Positions 52,966 through 60,926 of a DNA stretch of 64,000 nucleotides are shown here, piece by piece (the first letter of the stretch is position 1; each line of letters begins with the position of its first letter). The stretch covers positions 2,629,332-2,693,331 of the forward strand of contig CM055870.1 of assembly GCA_029582165.1 (NCBI GenBank), read 5' to 3'. The DNA is from Portulaca oleracea (Eukaryota; Streptophyta; Magnoliopsida; Caryophyllales; Portulacaceae). Position numbers and translations under genes: made by a program. The notes beneath the pieces were generated by a model. The model did not search any database, was not told where the DNA came from, and was given only the letters and a program-made list of their open reading frames with translations.

Positions 52966-53861
52966 TAGGACTGTTCATATTATGGTCCAAGTTCTTTTAT
53001 TTTTCGGGTTCTGGTCTGGGTCGGTCTAATACCGGAAAACCCCAAACCCAGATTGAAAACCCAATTATTATAAAATTTAAATTTTAATAAAAAAATATTC
53101 ATGATATTATGGGCGTCAATCATGACTATCATAATATTATTGTTGGGGTTCACCCATTAGTAAATGTCCCACATCGAAAAAGTAAAGAGAAAACACATGG
53201 TATATAAGTCAAGTGGGCTACTCCTCTTAACACCAATTGGTTTTAAGATGGAACCTCACTTAACCTATGTACCACAGACCTTGGTTGAAGTAGGCTCCCC
53301 CCTTGGATCTCCCCAACAATTATCACCAAAAAAAATATTCTATCCTAATTCAATGATCCATCCCATTAAAATTAGAAAGATAAATATTCTAACATGTATT
53401 CATTATAGTCCAACAGTCCAACTTTGTATAATTTCACATAAATGGCAATTAGATTTTAGCTAATTTTATATATATTTATGGATGACTACAAATTGTGTTG
53501 TTATTTATTCTATCATATTATTATATCATTTTAAATTTTTATGTTTCATTACTTTCTAAAACTTCCCAGTTCCCACCATAAACAATTACTTACATACCAA
53601 AAAAAAATAGTTTCTAGCAAAGGACGTACATTAATTAATTAATCAATATTTTACAAATTTTAATAGAAAATTTTCAAAACTATATCAATCGGTCCAAATT
53701 GGTTTGGGTGGGTCCGGTCCAAATCCTATCGAGTTGATCTGGGTTGTGACCGGTTGTTTCCGGTCTAGTCTTTGGTCTAACTTTTCTACTATTTGGGGTT
53801 CCGGTCCAGTCTGGTCTAGTCTAGGTTGGTCCGGGTTCGACCCAATGAACATCGAACCCCA
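52966..53861. mobile_element. Non-autonomous hAT-like element with 8-bp target duplication
   Basis: Flanked by ATATTGAT on both sides (52958-52965 and 53862-53869), 896 bp. Ends TAGGACTGTTCAT and, inverted, TGGGGTTCGATGTTCAT. Block 1 shows the single-copy site at about 16047-16056. No transposase. A solo TRIM LTR (53141-53318) is nested inside. Confidence 0.8.
53141..53318 (+). mobile_element. Solo LTR of the TRIM family (plus strand)
   Basis: TGTTGGGG ... CCCCAACA, 178 bp, flanked by ATTAT on both sides (53136-53140 and 53319-53323). Similar to the LTRs of TRIM-1. The open frame 53164-53463 is LTR-derived. Confidence 0.9.
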
Positions 53862-53869
53862 ATATTGAT

Positions 53870-54208
53870 ATCAATTTTATAAGGGAGAATGACTACTAAT
53901 TTTACTTTTTAATTATGATAGTTGAAAAGAAAATTTAATTATAAAGAATCTCCATAAAATTATTAAATTTTGTTAATAATTGTATCTCAATAAATAGTAC
54001 TACTTGATCAACAATCACTTTCATGGTTTGATTAATATACATAATTTTGGTGTTTTTGATAGTTTAATTAATATTCACCATTTTGGTGTTTTAGAGATAA
54101 AATCTACAACAACTACACTTTTTAACTATGAAAATTTAAATACTTTTTACTGGTAGTACAATGTCCCTTTTCCAACCCTCAATAAATTAAAATTCAAACT
54201 AAGTTTTT
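53870..54208. other. AT-rich intergenic, paralogous to 16060-16400
   Basis: No gene. Shares TTTACTTTTTAATTATGATA and TAGTACTACTTGATCA with block 1. Confidence 0.5.
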
Positions 54209-54638
54209 CATTATTAAAATGTGTGTATTACCAACCATTTTTTCCAATCAATTTAAAATGGTTGAAAAAATCAACACCATTTTAGTAACCATTTCATTTT
54301 TTTAAAAAAAATTCCAACTATTTTTCTAATTTTAGTTGCGAAAAATGGTTGGAAATTCCAACCACCTACGCCAAAATGGTGGGAAATTTTTCCTACCAAC
54401 ATTTTCCCTATTGTTTGAAAACGGTTGGAAAAATGGTTGGTGTATTTTTCCTAACCAACCATTTTCCCAACCATTTTAAAATATTAGGAAAAAATTTTCA
54501 ACCATTTTTCACACTTAAAATTATAAAAGTAGTTGAAAAGTTAGAAAAATATGAAATGGTTACTAAAATAAATAGTTTTTCCAACCATTTTAACTTATTT
54601 GTAAAAAATGATTGGTAATAGACACATTTTTAGTAGTG
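54209..54638. mobile_element. CACTA-like miniature element
   Basis: The right end, read inverted, begins CACTACTAAAAATGTGTCTA. The left end CATTATTAAAATGTGTGTAT is a diverged copy. TTT flanks both sides. The body is a series of inverted TTCCAACCATTTT/AAAATGGTTGGAA phrases able to fold into hairpins. The open frame 54349-54618 is repeat sequence, not a gene. Confidence 0.7.
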
Positions 54639-54813
54639 TTTGTCCATGTACTATATATGGTCCTATATGGTCACAGCCTCACAGTTGTAAAATTTATAGT
54701 AGGAAAATTGTGATGGAACGAAAGAAATTGATGCCACAGGACAATACAGAGTTGTCATCCAAATGTTGTATTGTACTGCCTATGGCATCTTCATATATGG
54801 TCCTATACGTTGG

Positions 54814-54857
<44 letters not shown>

Positions 54858-55969
54858 CCAACATGTGTAAAATATGTTTGGGTGGCATTCACCACTGTTA
54901 TTGTAATGTACTACAATCCATGCTCACCAATTCAAGAATTGTAAATAACTAAAATATGTGTATTATTTAAGTGGTCTACAACACATCTCTAGAATTTAAA
55001 TTAGGTAATTTGAAAAATAAAAAAGAACAAATTAATTAAGAAATTTGATACTCATTTAGGGACGGAGGTAGTAAATACTAACTAATATGTGTATTATTTA
55101 AGTGGTCTACAATACATGTCTAGGATTCAAATTCCATTTCTCACCACAAATGTTCCACTATCAATCAAGATTAATTTGATCACAAAAATTGTGTGTAGTC
55201 ATGCATGCAAAACGACAAATCTGATTAATAAATAGAAGATTTATCATTGGAAAAAGATTTGGTAATTTACTTTGATTAATTAGTTTTTAGTTTCAACCCA
55301 TTTATAACATACAACAGTTTTAATCAAACAAGGATATTCCATGTGGATATTTTGTACTATTCCAACTATTCCAAAGGAAAGGTGGAGTTGAGCCAGGGCC
55401 TAAGAGTGGTAACCTTTTATTTCAGAGTCATAATTTTAATGATATCCGATAAAGCATTTTATTTCTTTGTCTTTTCAAATGAAAAATTCAATCATAGTTT
55501 TTTTTTTTTTTGCACTGTATCATTAATTTGTATAGAGTAAATTCCATCCTTTAAAAGGATTTATATCTCAATAAATATGATTAATTGTTATAATATGTTA
55601 CCTTAATCGATATATACTTATATATTCATATCTGTTTTTAGGTAGAATGACTAGTAGTTTTACTTTTTAACTATAATAGTTGGGGAAAAAATAAATATCC
55701 TAAAATGTATTTCAATGAATAGAATTACTTGAAACAACAATCACTTTGACCAATACACATAGTTTTTACATAGTTTTGATGTTTTAGAGGTACAATATAG
55801 AATACACTTTTTACTAATGATAGTTTAAAAACTTTTCATCTATAATAGAATCTCCCTTTTTAATCATCTAATAGAGGATGATTGTATATTAGTAGAGGAT
55901 CACAGAGAATGATTGTTACTTGGTAACCCTAATGTTTCTACTCAATTCTTAATCTGTCTTTTTCTCTCT
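54639..55969. other. AT-rich intergenic region with local repeats
   Basis: Contains one copy of the four-copy local repeat (about 54712-54935), a (TA)n microsatellite at 54817-54856, and the right end of a second Stowaway (GGGACGGAGGTAG to 55071). The segment TGTGTATTATTTAAGTGGTC occurs on both sides of that Stowaway piece (about 54957 and 55090), so a small duplication happened here. No genes; open frames are A/T-rich noise. Confidence 0.55.
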
Positions 55970-56070
55970 TAGCACAAATATGTAAAGGAACTTCTCTCTC
56001 GCTTTGATCTTCACAAAATTAAGCTTGTACGTACCCCGGCCTCTTCCACCGAAGACCACGTTCTCCCAAC
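55970..56070 (+). pseudogene. Ty1/copia reverse transcriptase fragment
   Basis: About 30 codons read HKYVKELLSRFDLHKIKLVRTP, the text between the RT palm and the RNase H domain in copia elements (compare [20 protein letters not shown] in Sirevirus copy 1). Preceded by a pyrimidine-rich tract ending TCTCTCTTAG, like a splice acceptor. It stops at the border of TRIM-2. A fossil; no flanking copia sequence was recognised. Confidence 0.55.
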
Positions 56071-56577
56071 GTGAGACATTTTATTTGCGGATGAATTCCA
56101 ACAATCTCTCCCTTCATAATGAGACTCTTACTAACCACGTCCACAAGAGCTCCCTCTTGATTGGAAGAGTTTTTTTTTTCTTGCCAAAATTTCTAGACAC
56201 CATCAAGAGCCTACCACAGTCGCACTTTACTTTATAAAGTCCATATCCTACTTCACTTGTGTCTCATGTCACCACTCTACTGTAGGAGTTTACCCGTGAA
56301 GGCCATGTACGTGTTCCCTCCTCATGTTCAAGGCACTTCTTACGAGGCCATCTTCTCACACCTTGTGTTGAACCTAACGAACCATCGGTTCTGATACCAC
56401 TTGTTGGGGAAGTCCAATGCGAGAGTTCATTTCAACCAAAATTTTTGACAGCACATTAAGCGAGGTACCACCTTAAAATCAATTAGTATTAAGAGGAGTA
56501 ACCTATTTGACTTATATACCATGTCTTTTCCTTTTATATTTCCGATATGAGACAATTTACTCATGGATGAACCCCAA
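56070..56577 (-). mobile_element. TRIM-type element (TRIM-2), one LTR truncated
   Basis: Paralog of TRIM-1 in block 2. It keeps the right LTR (56402-56577), the primer site (inverse of GGTTCTGATACCA, about 56387-56399), the internal region and only the last 35 bp or so of the left LTR (to 56103). The left part is replaced by unrelated sequence including the copia fragment. Confidence 0.75.
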
Positions 56578-56649
56578 TTATACGTAATCATGCAAAAAGA
56601 TAATTTGAAGTGTCATTGGCCGGTGTGAGGAAGAAGAGATAATCATGAT

Positions 56650-56828
56650 TGTTGGGGAAATCCAATGTGGGAGCTCACTTCAACTAAGACCCATGGTACA
56701 CAAGTTAAGTGAGGTTTCATCTTAAAATCAATTGGTATTAAGAGAAGTAACCCACTTGACTTATATACCATATCATTTCTTTTTACTTTTTCGATGTAGG
56801 ACATTTTAATCATCGGTGAATCACAAAA
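56650..56828 (-). mobile_element. Solo LTR of the TRIM family (minus strand)
   Basis: 179 bp starting TGTTGGGG on the plus strand, with a diverged other end, flanked by ATGAT on both sides (56645-56649 and 56829-56833). Block 1 has the uninterrupted region AGATAATCATCATCATC (about 23917). It lies about 210 bp upstream of Kunitz B2, within its probable promoter region. Confidence 0.88.
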
Positions 56829-56942
56829 ATGATCATCATTGTAATATGTGTAAATTTGTAAAGGGTGCTTCGAGGCATTTACCACATTGGTTATCCAGCT
56901 AGATTTTTATTGCTGGAACTTGGAAGCCTATAACCTTTCGTT

Positions 56943-56948
56943 TATAAA
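56943..56948 (+). promoter_or_regulatory. TATA box of Kunitz B2
   Basis: TATAAA, 96 bp before the ATG start to start. The flanking text TTATCCAGCTAGATTTTTA is conserved with Kunitz B1, but the leader after the TATA box differs. Confidence 0.65.
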
Positions 56949-57038
56949 CCTGCTTGCTTTTCGTCGCCCCCCTTTTTACTATTGTCGCCCACCTTTCGCA
57001 TAATATTCCCAAAACAACTAATCTGCCTTGAAATCAAA

Positions 57039-57713
57039 ATGGCCACCCATTTCCTTCTCCTGACCGCAGCCACCCTCCTCCTGCTGGTGTCCCTCTCTCC
57101 GACACCAACAACCGGTCAAACCGACACAGTTCTGGACTTGTCGGGAAACCCAGTGGAATACGGCGCTGATTACTACATCATCCCAGTAGGCGGCAGCCTT
57201 GGCGGCTGCTTGACCGGGTCGTCGAAACCCCACCAGCCCAGGTGCCCTCTCTACGCCGTCCAATCTCTCGATCCCAAGTCCAAAGGTACGGCAGTGAAGT
57301 TCGTCCCTGTCGACCAGGACTCGACCCAGACCGAAGTCCGTACCTGGAACGACCTTAGGATCAGGTCCGGCTTGACCGGGTGTGTCAGCAGAGGGTTCTG
57401 GAAGGTGCGGCTTGATGGGCCCACCGGCCTCAATGAGATTGTAGCCTCAGGGGAGCGCCGTATCCCGCCGGCTACCTTCCTGTTGGTTCGGTCGGTGACC
57501 AGCCCACTTCCAGTTTACCAGATCTGGCACTGTCTCAACTGCGGGAATCCCGACAAGCCTGGAGTCGTCGGTCCTTTGTCTGTGGTCGATAACAGCAACG
57601 CCAACATGAGGATTCTTGCGTTTTCCCCGCCGCGCACACATCAGCTTGAGGTCGTCTTCGTCAAGAAAACTGAAGAAACACCTCTCAATATTGAACAACT
57701 GGTGTTTGCTTGA
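57039..57713 (+). CDS. Kunitz-type protease inhibitor, subtype B (B2)
   Basis: Intronless, 224 aa, close paralog of B1. Signal peptide 1-26 (ends PTPTTG). Signature VLDLSGNPVEYGADYYI (31-47). Conserved cysteines are 69, 115, 165 and 168 (HCLNC). There is an additional fifth cysteine at 57 (GGCLTG where B1 has GGGLTR), and B1's nearby Arg63 is lost. The N-terminus of the mature protein is three residues shorter than in B1 (QTDTVLD against QTVDDAVLD). Predicted secreted protease inhibitor; target not readable from the sequence. The ATG in CAAAATGGCC aligns with the B1 start; a longer in-frame extension (56982) has no ATG. A solo TRIM LTR sits upstream in its promoter region. Confidence 0.92.
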   Translation: MATHFLLLTAATLLLLVSLSPTPTTGQTDTVLDLSGNPVEYGADYYIIPVGGSLGGCLTGSSKPHQPRCPLYAVQSLDPKSKGTAVKFVPVDQDSTQTEVRTWNDLRIRSGLTGCVSRGFWKVRLDGPTGLNEIVASGERRIPPATFLLVRSVTSPLPVYQIWHCLNCGNPDKPGVVGPLSVVDNSNANMRILAFSPPRTHQLEVVFVKKTEETPLNIEQLVFA

Positions 57714-58097
57714 ATACTGGAGGTTAAATTAGATACAAAAATGCATGCAACCTAAGTTACGTACGTACAAATAGTAATCATCAATAAAGCTGCGTTAATG
57801 TATTGAACTTTCTTTTGATTTCTGCAATAAGTGATCATTTGATGCATATACTATTGTAGTTGAATTTCCTTCTAAAAAATTAAAACTAATATATATTAAT
57901 TAAAATGATTAGGATGCAATAAATGATGCTATTTACTGAGATATAATTTTTTTTTTATAAAATTTAATATTTTTAATAGTTGAATTTTTTTTCAACTATA
58001 ATAGGTTAAAAGTAGTATGACAACCCTTAATTCTATCTTTAAAAATTAAAACTAATATATTTTGATCAAAATAACAGATGAGATTTATTTTAGCTAA
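57714..58097. other. 3' flank of Kunitz B2
   Basis: Paralogous to the B1 flank to about 58070 (CAATAAGTGATCATTTGATGCATATAC region, poly-A signal AATAAAG at about 57784). No other gene. Confidence 0.6.
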
Positions 58098-58342
58098 GGC
58101 CCTGTTCTTTTATGTGGTATTTTGCGGAATGGTGTGGTGTGGTGTGGTGGAATTGTGGCGGGTATGGTGGAATTATGGTGGGTTATTGGTATGTGGGGTA
58201 GGTAAGGAGAGAGGATGTAAAAAGTAGAGGAGAAAAGTGAGGAGAGAGAAAAGTAATGATTTGCGGTAAAATGTGGCGGGTTGTGACAAACTGTGGTAGG
58301 TTGTGACACCGCAGTTTGCCAACCGCAGAAAAGAACAGGGCC
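58098..58342. mobile_element. Tourist-like (PIF/Harbinger) MITE, copy 2
   Basis: Terminal inverted repeats GGCCCTGTTCTTTT and AAAAGAACAGGGCC, TAA on both sides, 245 bp, with GGTGTGGTGTGG repeats inside. Same terminus family as 52539-52679 but with a different interior. The minus-strand open frame 58094-58366 is MITE sequence. Confidence 0.88.
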
Positions 58343-59163
58343 TAAATTGATATAATGAAAAATCAACTACCCATTTTAGTTTCTAAACAGAAGAGACAAT
58401 CTTTTGTTTTGGAAACCTTACTTTTATCCGTTTGACTGGTTCAGGTTCCATAACCGACCAATTTAACTGATTTGGATAGGTTTAGGTTTCGATTCAAAAA
58501 CTGCTCACGCCTATTAGTAGCTGCAAATTATATCGTACAATATGAAGGACCGGCCTACATCCACCACATGCATTAAAAATTAAAATAGATTCCTTTTTTT
58601 ATGATGAATTTGTGTAAAAAATTGATGAATTGAAAACATATCTATTAATTTTACAATAACATTTCCAAATTTATGATGAATTTTATAATATTTTTTTTTA
58701 AAAAAATTTGACATCTTTGATGACCTAAACAAATATTCCAAAGTGCATGATATAGCAATTAATTGGTTAAGACCAACGTGCATGCAAAAGTTGCAATAAT
58801 AGCGGTTAGTCGAGACCCTAATATGGACCAACCTAACATTTCTGCTTCATGCTAAGGATAGGTGGAGGTGATCCAGTGCCCAAAATTAATTACAATATAT
58901 ATTAATTACAATGATATTTATATTTATCAGGATTAAATTATGAAGAAGCAAGTTGTCATCTCAAAGAAGGAAAAGAAACAATCATCTCCCAATAATCCTA
59001 ATCTTGCAAATCTTCTAGCAGATCAATTCCTTGAATCCTAAATCTAAAATAAGAGAAGGAGAATTTATTTGTGGGTTTCTTTGGTAAAAGGAGTGGATAT
59101 TTTCTGTCCATCAAATCTAGCTTGTAAGATGTTGGCTCTTCTCAGACTCAACCTCAAGGAAGT
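58343..59163. other. Spacer between block 2 and the Cassandra element
   Basis: AT-rich, no gene recognised. A degenerate stretch at 58430-58510 recalls the GGTCC/GGTTTAGG-type text inside the hAT-like element at 52966, without clear ends. Confidence 0.4.
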
Positions 59164-59856
59164 TGTAACACCCTGGATATGTGGTTAAGTGTGGCTTAAA
59201 GGGATTGAAATGACTACTTATATTACCAAGGTGCACCTTCTTTTATGATAGTTCATCTGTTTGGATCTCCTCAGTTAAACGTGCTTGGCTGGGAGTAGTT
59301 CAAAGATGGGTGACCTCCTGGGAAGTTTTCCCAAACAGCGTGTAAGCGAGGACGAAACATGCTGGAAAGATTCGTGATGATTTGTGAGGACAGTCAGCGA
59401 TGCTTGAAGCAGTTATCGGTAATGTCCGGGGCTCAGGAGGGGTCGGGGCGTTATAGATAGTATCAAAGCCGACCCGCGACCGTGAGCTGCACCAGTGGAC
59501 GGGAGAACCATGGACAGTCACTTAGCGAGGCAAAGATTCTGGAGTGTATTGTGGCACAACGAGGACGTTGTGCGCTTAAGTGGGGGTGATTGTAACACCC
59601 CGGATATGTGGTTAAGTGTGGCTTAAAGGAATTGAAATGAATACTTATATCACCAAGGTGCACCTTCTTTTATAGTAGCTCATCTGTTGGGAACTCGTCA
59701 GTTAAGCGTGCTTGGTTAGGAGTAGTTCAAGGATGGGTGACCTCCTGAGAAGTTTTCCCAGGCAGCATGTGAGCGAGGACGAAACACGCTGGAAAGACTC
59801 GTGGTGATTTGTGGGGCCAGTCAGCGATCCTTGAAGCAGTTATCGGTAATGTCCGC
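59164..59856 (+). mobile_element. Cassandra-type TRIM retrotransposon, cut by Sirevirus copy 2
   Basis: 5' LTR 59164-59455 (TGTAACACCC ... GCGTTATA, last bases slightly decayed), a short internal region with a primer-like site (AGTATCAAAGCC, about 59459-59470), a polypurine tract (AAGTGGGGGTGAT, 59578-59590), and a 3' LTR from 59591 that stops at 59856 where the Sirevirus begins. The LTRs contain a 5S rRNA-like segment, which defines Cassandra. No coding capacity; open frames here are incidental. Confidence 0.9.
59230..59332 (+). ncRNA. 5S rRNA-like sequence in the Cassandra 5' LTR
   Basis: Contains CTCAGTTAAACGTGCTTGG and GATGGGTGACCTCCTGGGA, matching the internal pol III control region of plant 5S rRNA (A box, intermediate element, C box) with substitutions. 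It is part of the LTR promoter, not a ribosomal gene. A second copy (about 59657-59761, with GTTAAGCGTGCTTGG, closer to 5S) lies in the 3' LTR. Confidence 0.85.
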
Positions 59857-60866
59857 TGAAGAACCCCTGTTAGAACAGAGCAAAGGACATTCGCTCAATG
59901 CACATCAAGGACATCTATGTCAAACGATCTGAAGGACATTGGCAACGCTCAAAGGGTTTTGAAGTGAAAGACAAATGACGACACTTGCTCAGGGAAGTCC
60001 TCCAATTAGGCAAGAATTTTTCCTTCTCCTTTTTACTATGTGAATCAGGCTAATTTCATTAGCTACTGTGCAGACAAAATCGAAGATAAAGCTTGGAAGG
60101 AATTCCCCAGAAGATCTCGCCGAAAAAGGGAAGAATATCTCGACTTCGCTATGAAGAGAAAGTGGAGCAAAAACAGAATCCCCTTCAACGGATACAAAGC
60201 GCAGCATAACCAATTTAAATAGAAGCATTCAAGACAAAGATAAGCAATCGATTCCACGGAAGAAATCGAGAGTTCAACCAAGAGTGTGTTCTTGTGTTTG
60301 TGTGTGGTTTTCGAGTGTTCATTTTGAAAGTGCTATCAAACTCTAAACGGATCTAGAGTTGTGTTAGGCTTTCGTGGTCGAATCCTAGACGGAATTAGGA
60401 TTCTATGTGTGTAAACACCAAATCGAATTTGGTGGGTGAAGATTTCTGAGAATCTGTGTAAGTTACCCAGAAACTGTTCGAAGTTTTCTGGGCTTATCTG
60501 AATCCCTAAGGACATTCATCCTTGGGATTTCAGTCACTGATACATCAATCACTGCAAAGGCCATTTACTGTAGAGCAGTTGAAACGCCTCACAGTGAAGG
60601 CCTTTCCAGACAATAAGAAGCGTCCATTGTAAGGCGCTTGGTTCTTTGTAAAACCTAAGGTCCTTTACCTTAGGTTATCTTTCTGATCAGTGCAATAAAG
60701 GAGGTTATTCAGTTATATATTATTTGCCCTTTATTCATTCTATCTCTATTCTGTGTGAAGGAAGTTCTCAGTCTGTTTAGACCGAGAACCTAACGTCCTT
60801 GTCAAGTTGTGATTTGTGCAGAAAAGTTCAGTAACCCTATTCACCCCCCCCTCTAGGGTTCTTTCA
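59857..60866 (+). mobile_element. 5' LTR of Sirevirus copy 2
   Basis: TGAAGAACCC ... GGTTCTTTCA, 1010 bp, followed after one base or so by the primer site. Homologous to 9188-10207. The LTR and leader are joined to gag without interruption. Confidence 0.92.
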
Positions 60867-60868
60867 AT

Positions 60869-60881
60869 TGGTATCAGAGCC
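60869..60881 (+). promoter_or_regulatory. Primer-binding site, initiator tRNA-Met type
   Basis: TGGTATCAGAGCC directly after the LTR, the standard Ty1/copia primer site complementary to the 3' end of initiator tRNA-Met. Confidence 0.92.
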
Positions 60882-60926
60882 TGGTCCACTAAAAAGTCAG
60901 AGACGAACCGCTCCGTGGCAAAGATC

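Larger units (their letters stand above)
25860..58070. repeat. Tandem duplication, block 2 (Kunitz A2 pseudogene + B2)
   Basis: Second copy of the Kunitz A-B block. It is about 32 kb long only because a 22.7 kb MULE with nested gypsy (27075-49800) has inserted in it; without that it is about 9.5 kb. It carries private insertions absent from block 1: the MULE, a Stowaway (50319-50580), a Tourist (52539-52679), an hAT-like element (52966-53861), a CACTA-like element (54209-54638) and a solo TRIM LTR (56650-56828). Confidence 0.8.

Noticed and set aside
56004..56237. 77-codon plus-strand frame over TRIM-2
   Set aside because: Spans the border of unrelated sequence and TRIM internal DNA in a frame different from the copia RT fragment.
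59230..59332. A functional 5S rRNA gene
   Set aside because: Only the promoter core is conserved, the ends differ, and it sits in two LTRs of a Cassandra element.
59420..59663. Minus-strand frames in the Cassandra element
   Set aside because: They span LTR and primer-site sequence; Cassandra has no coding capacity.
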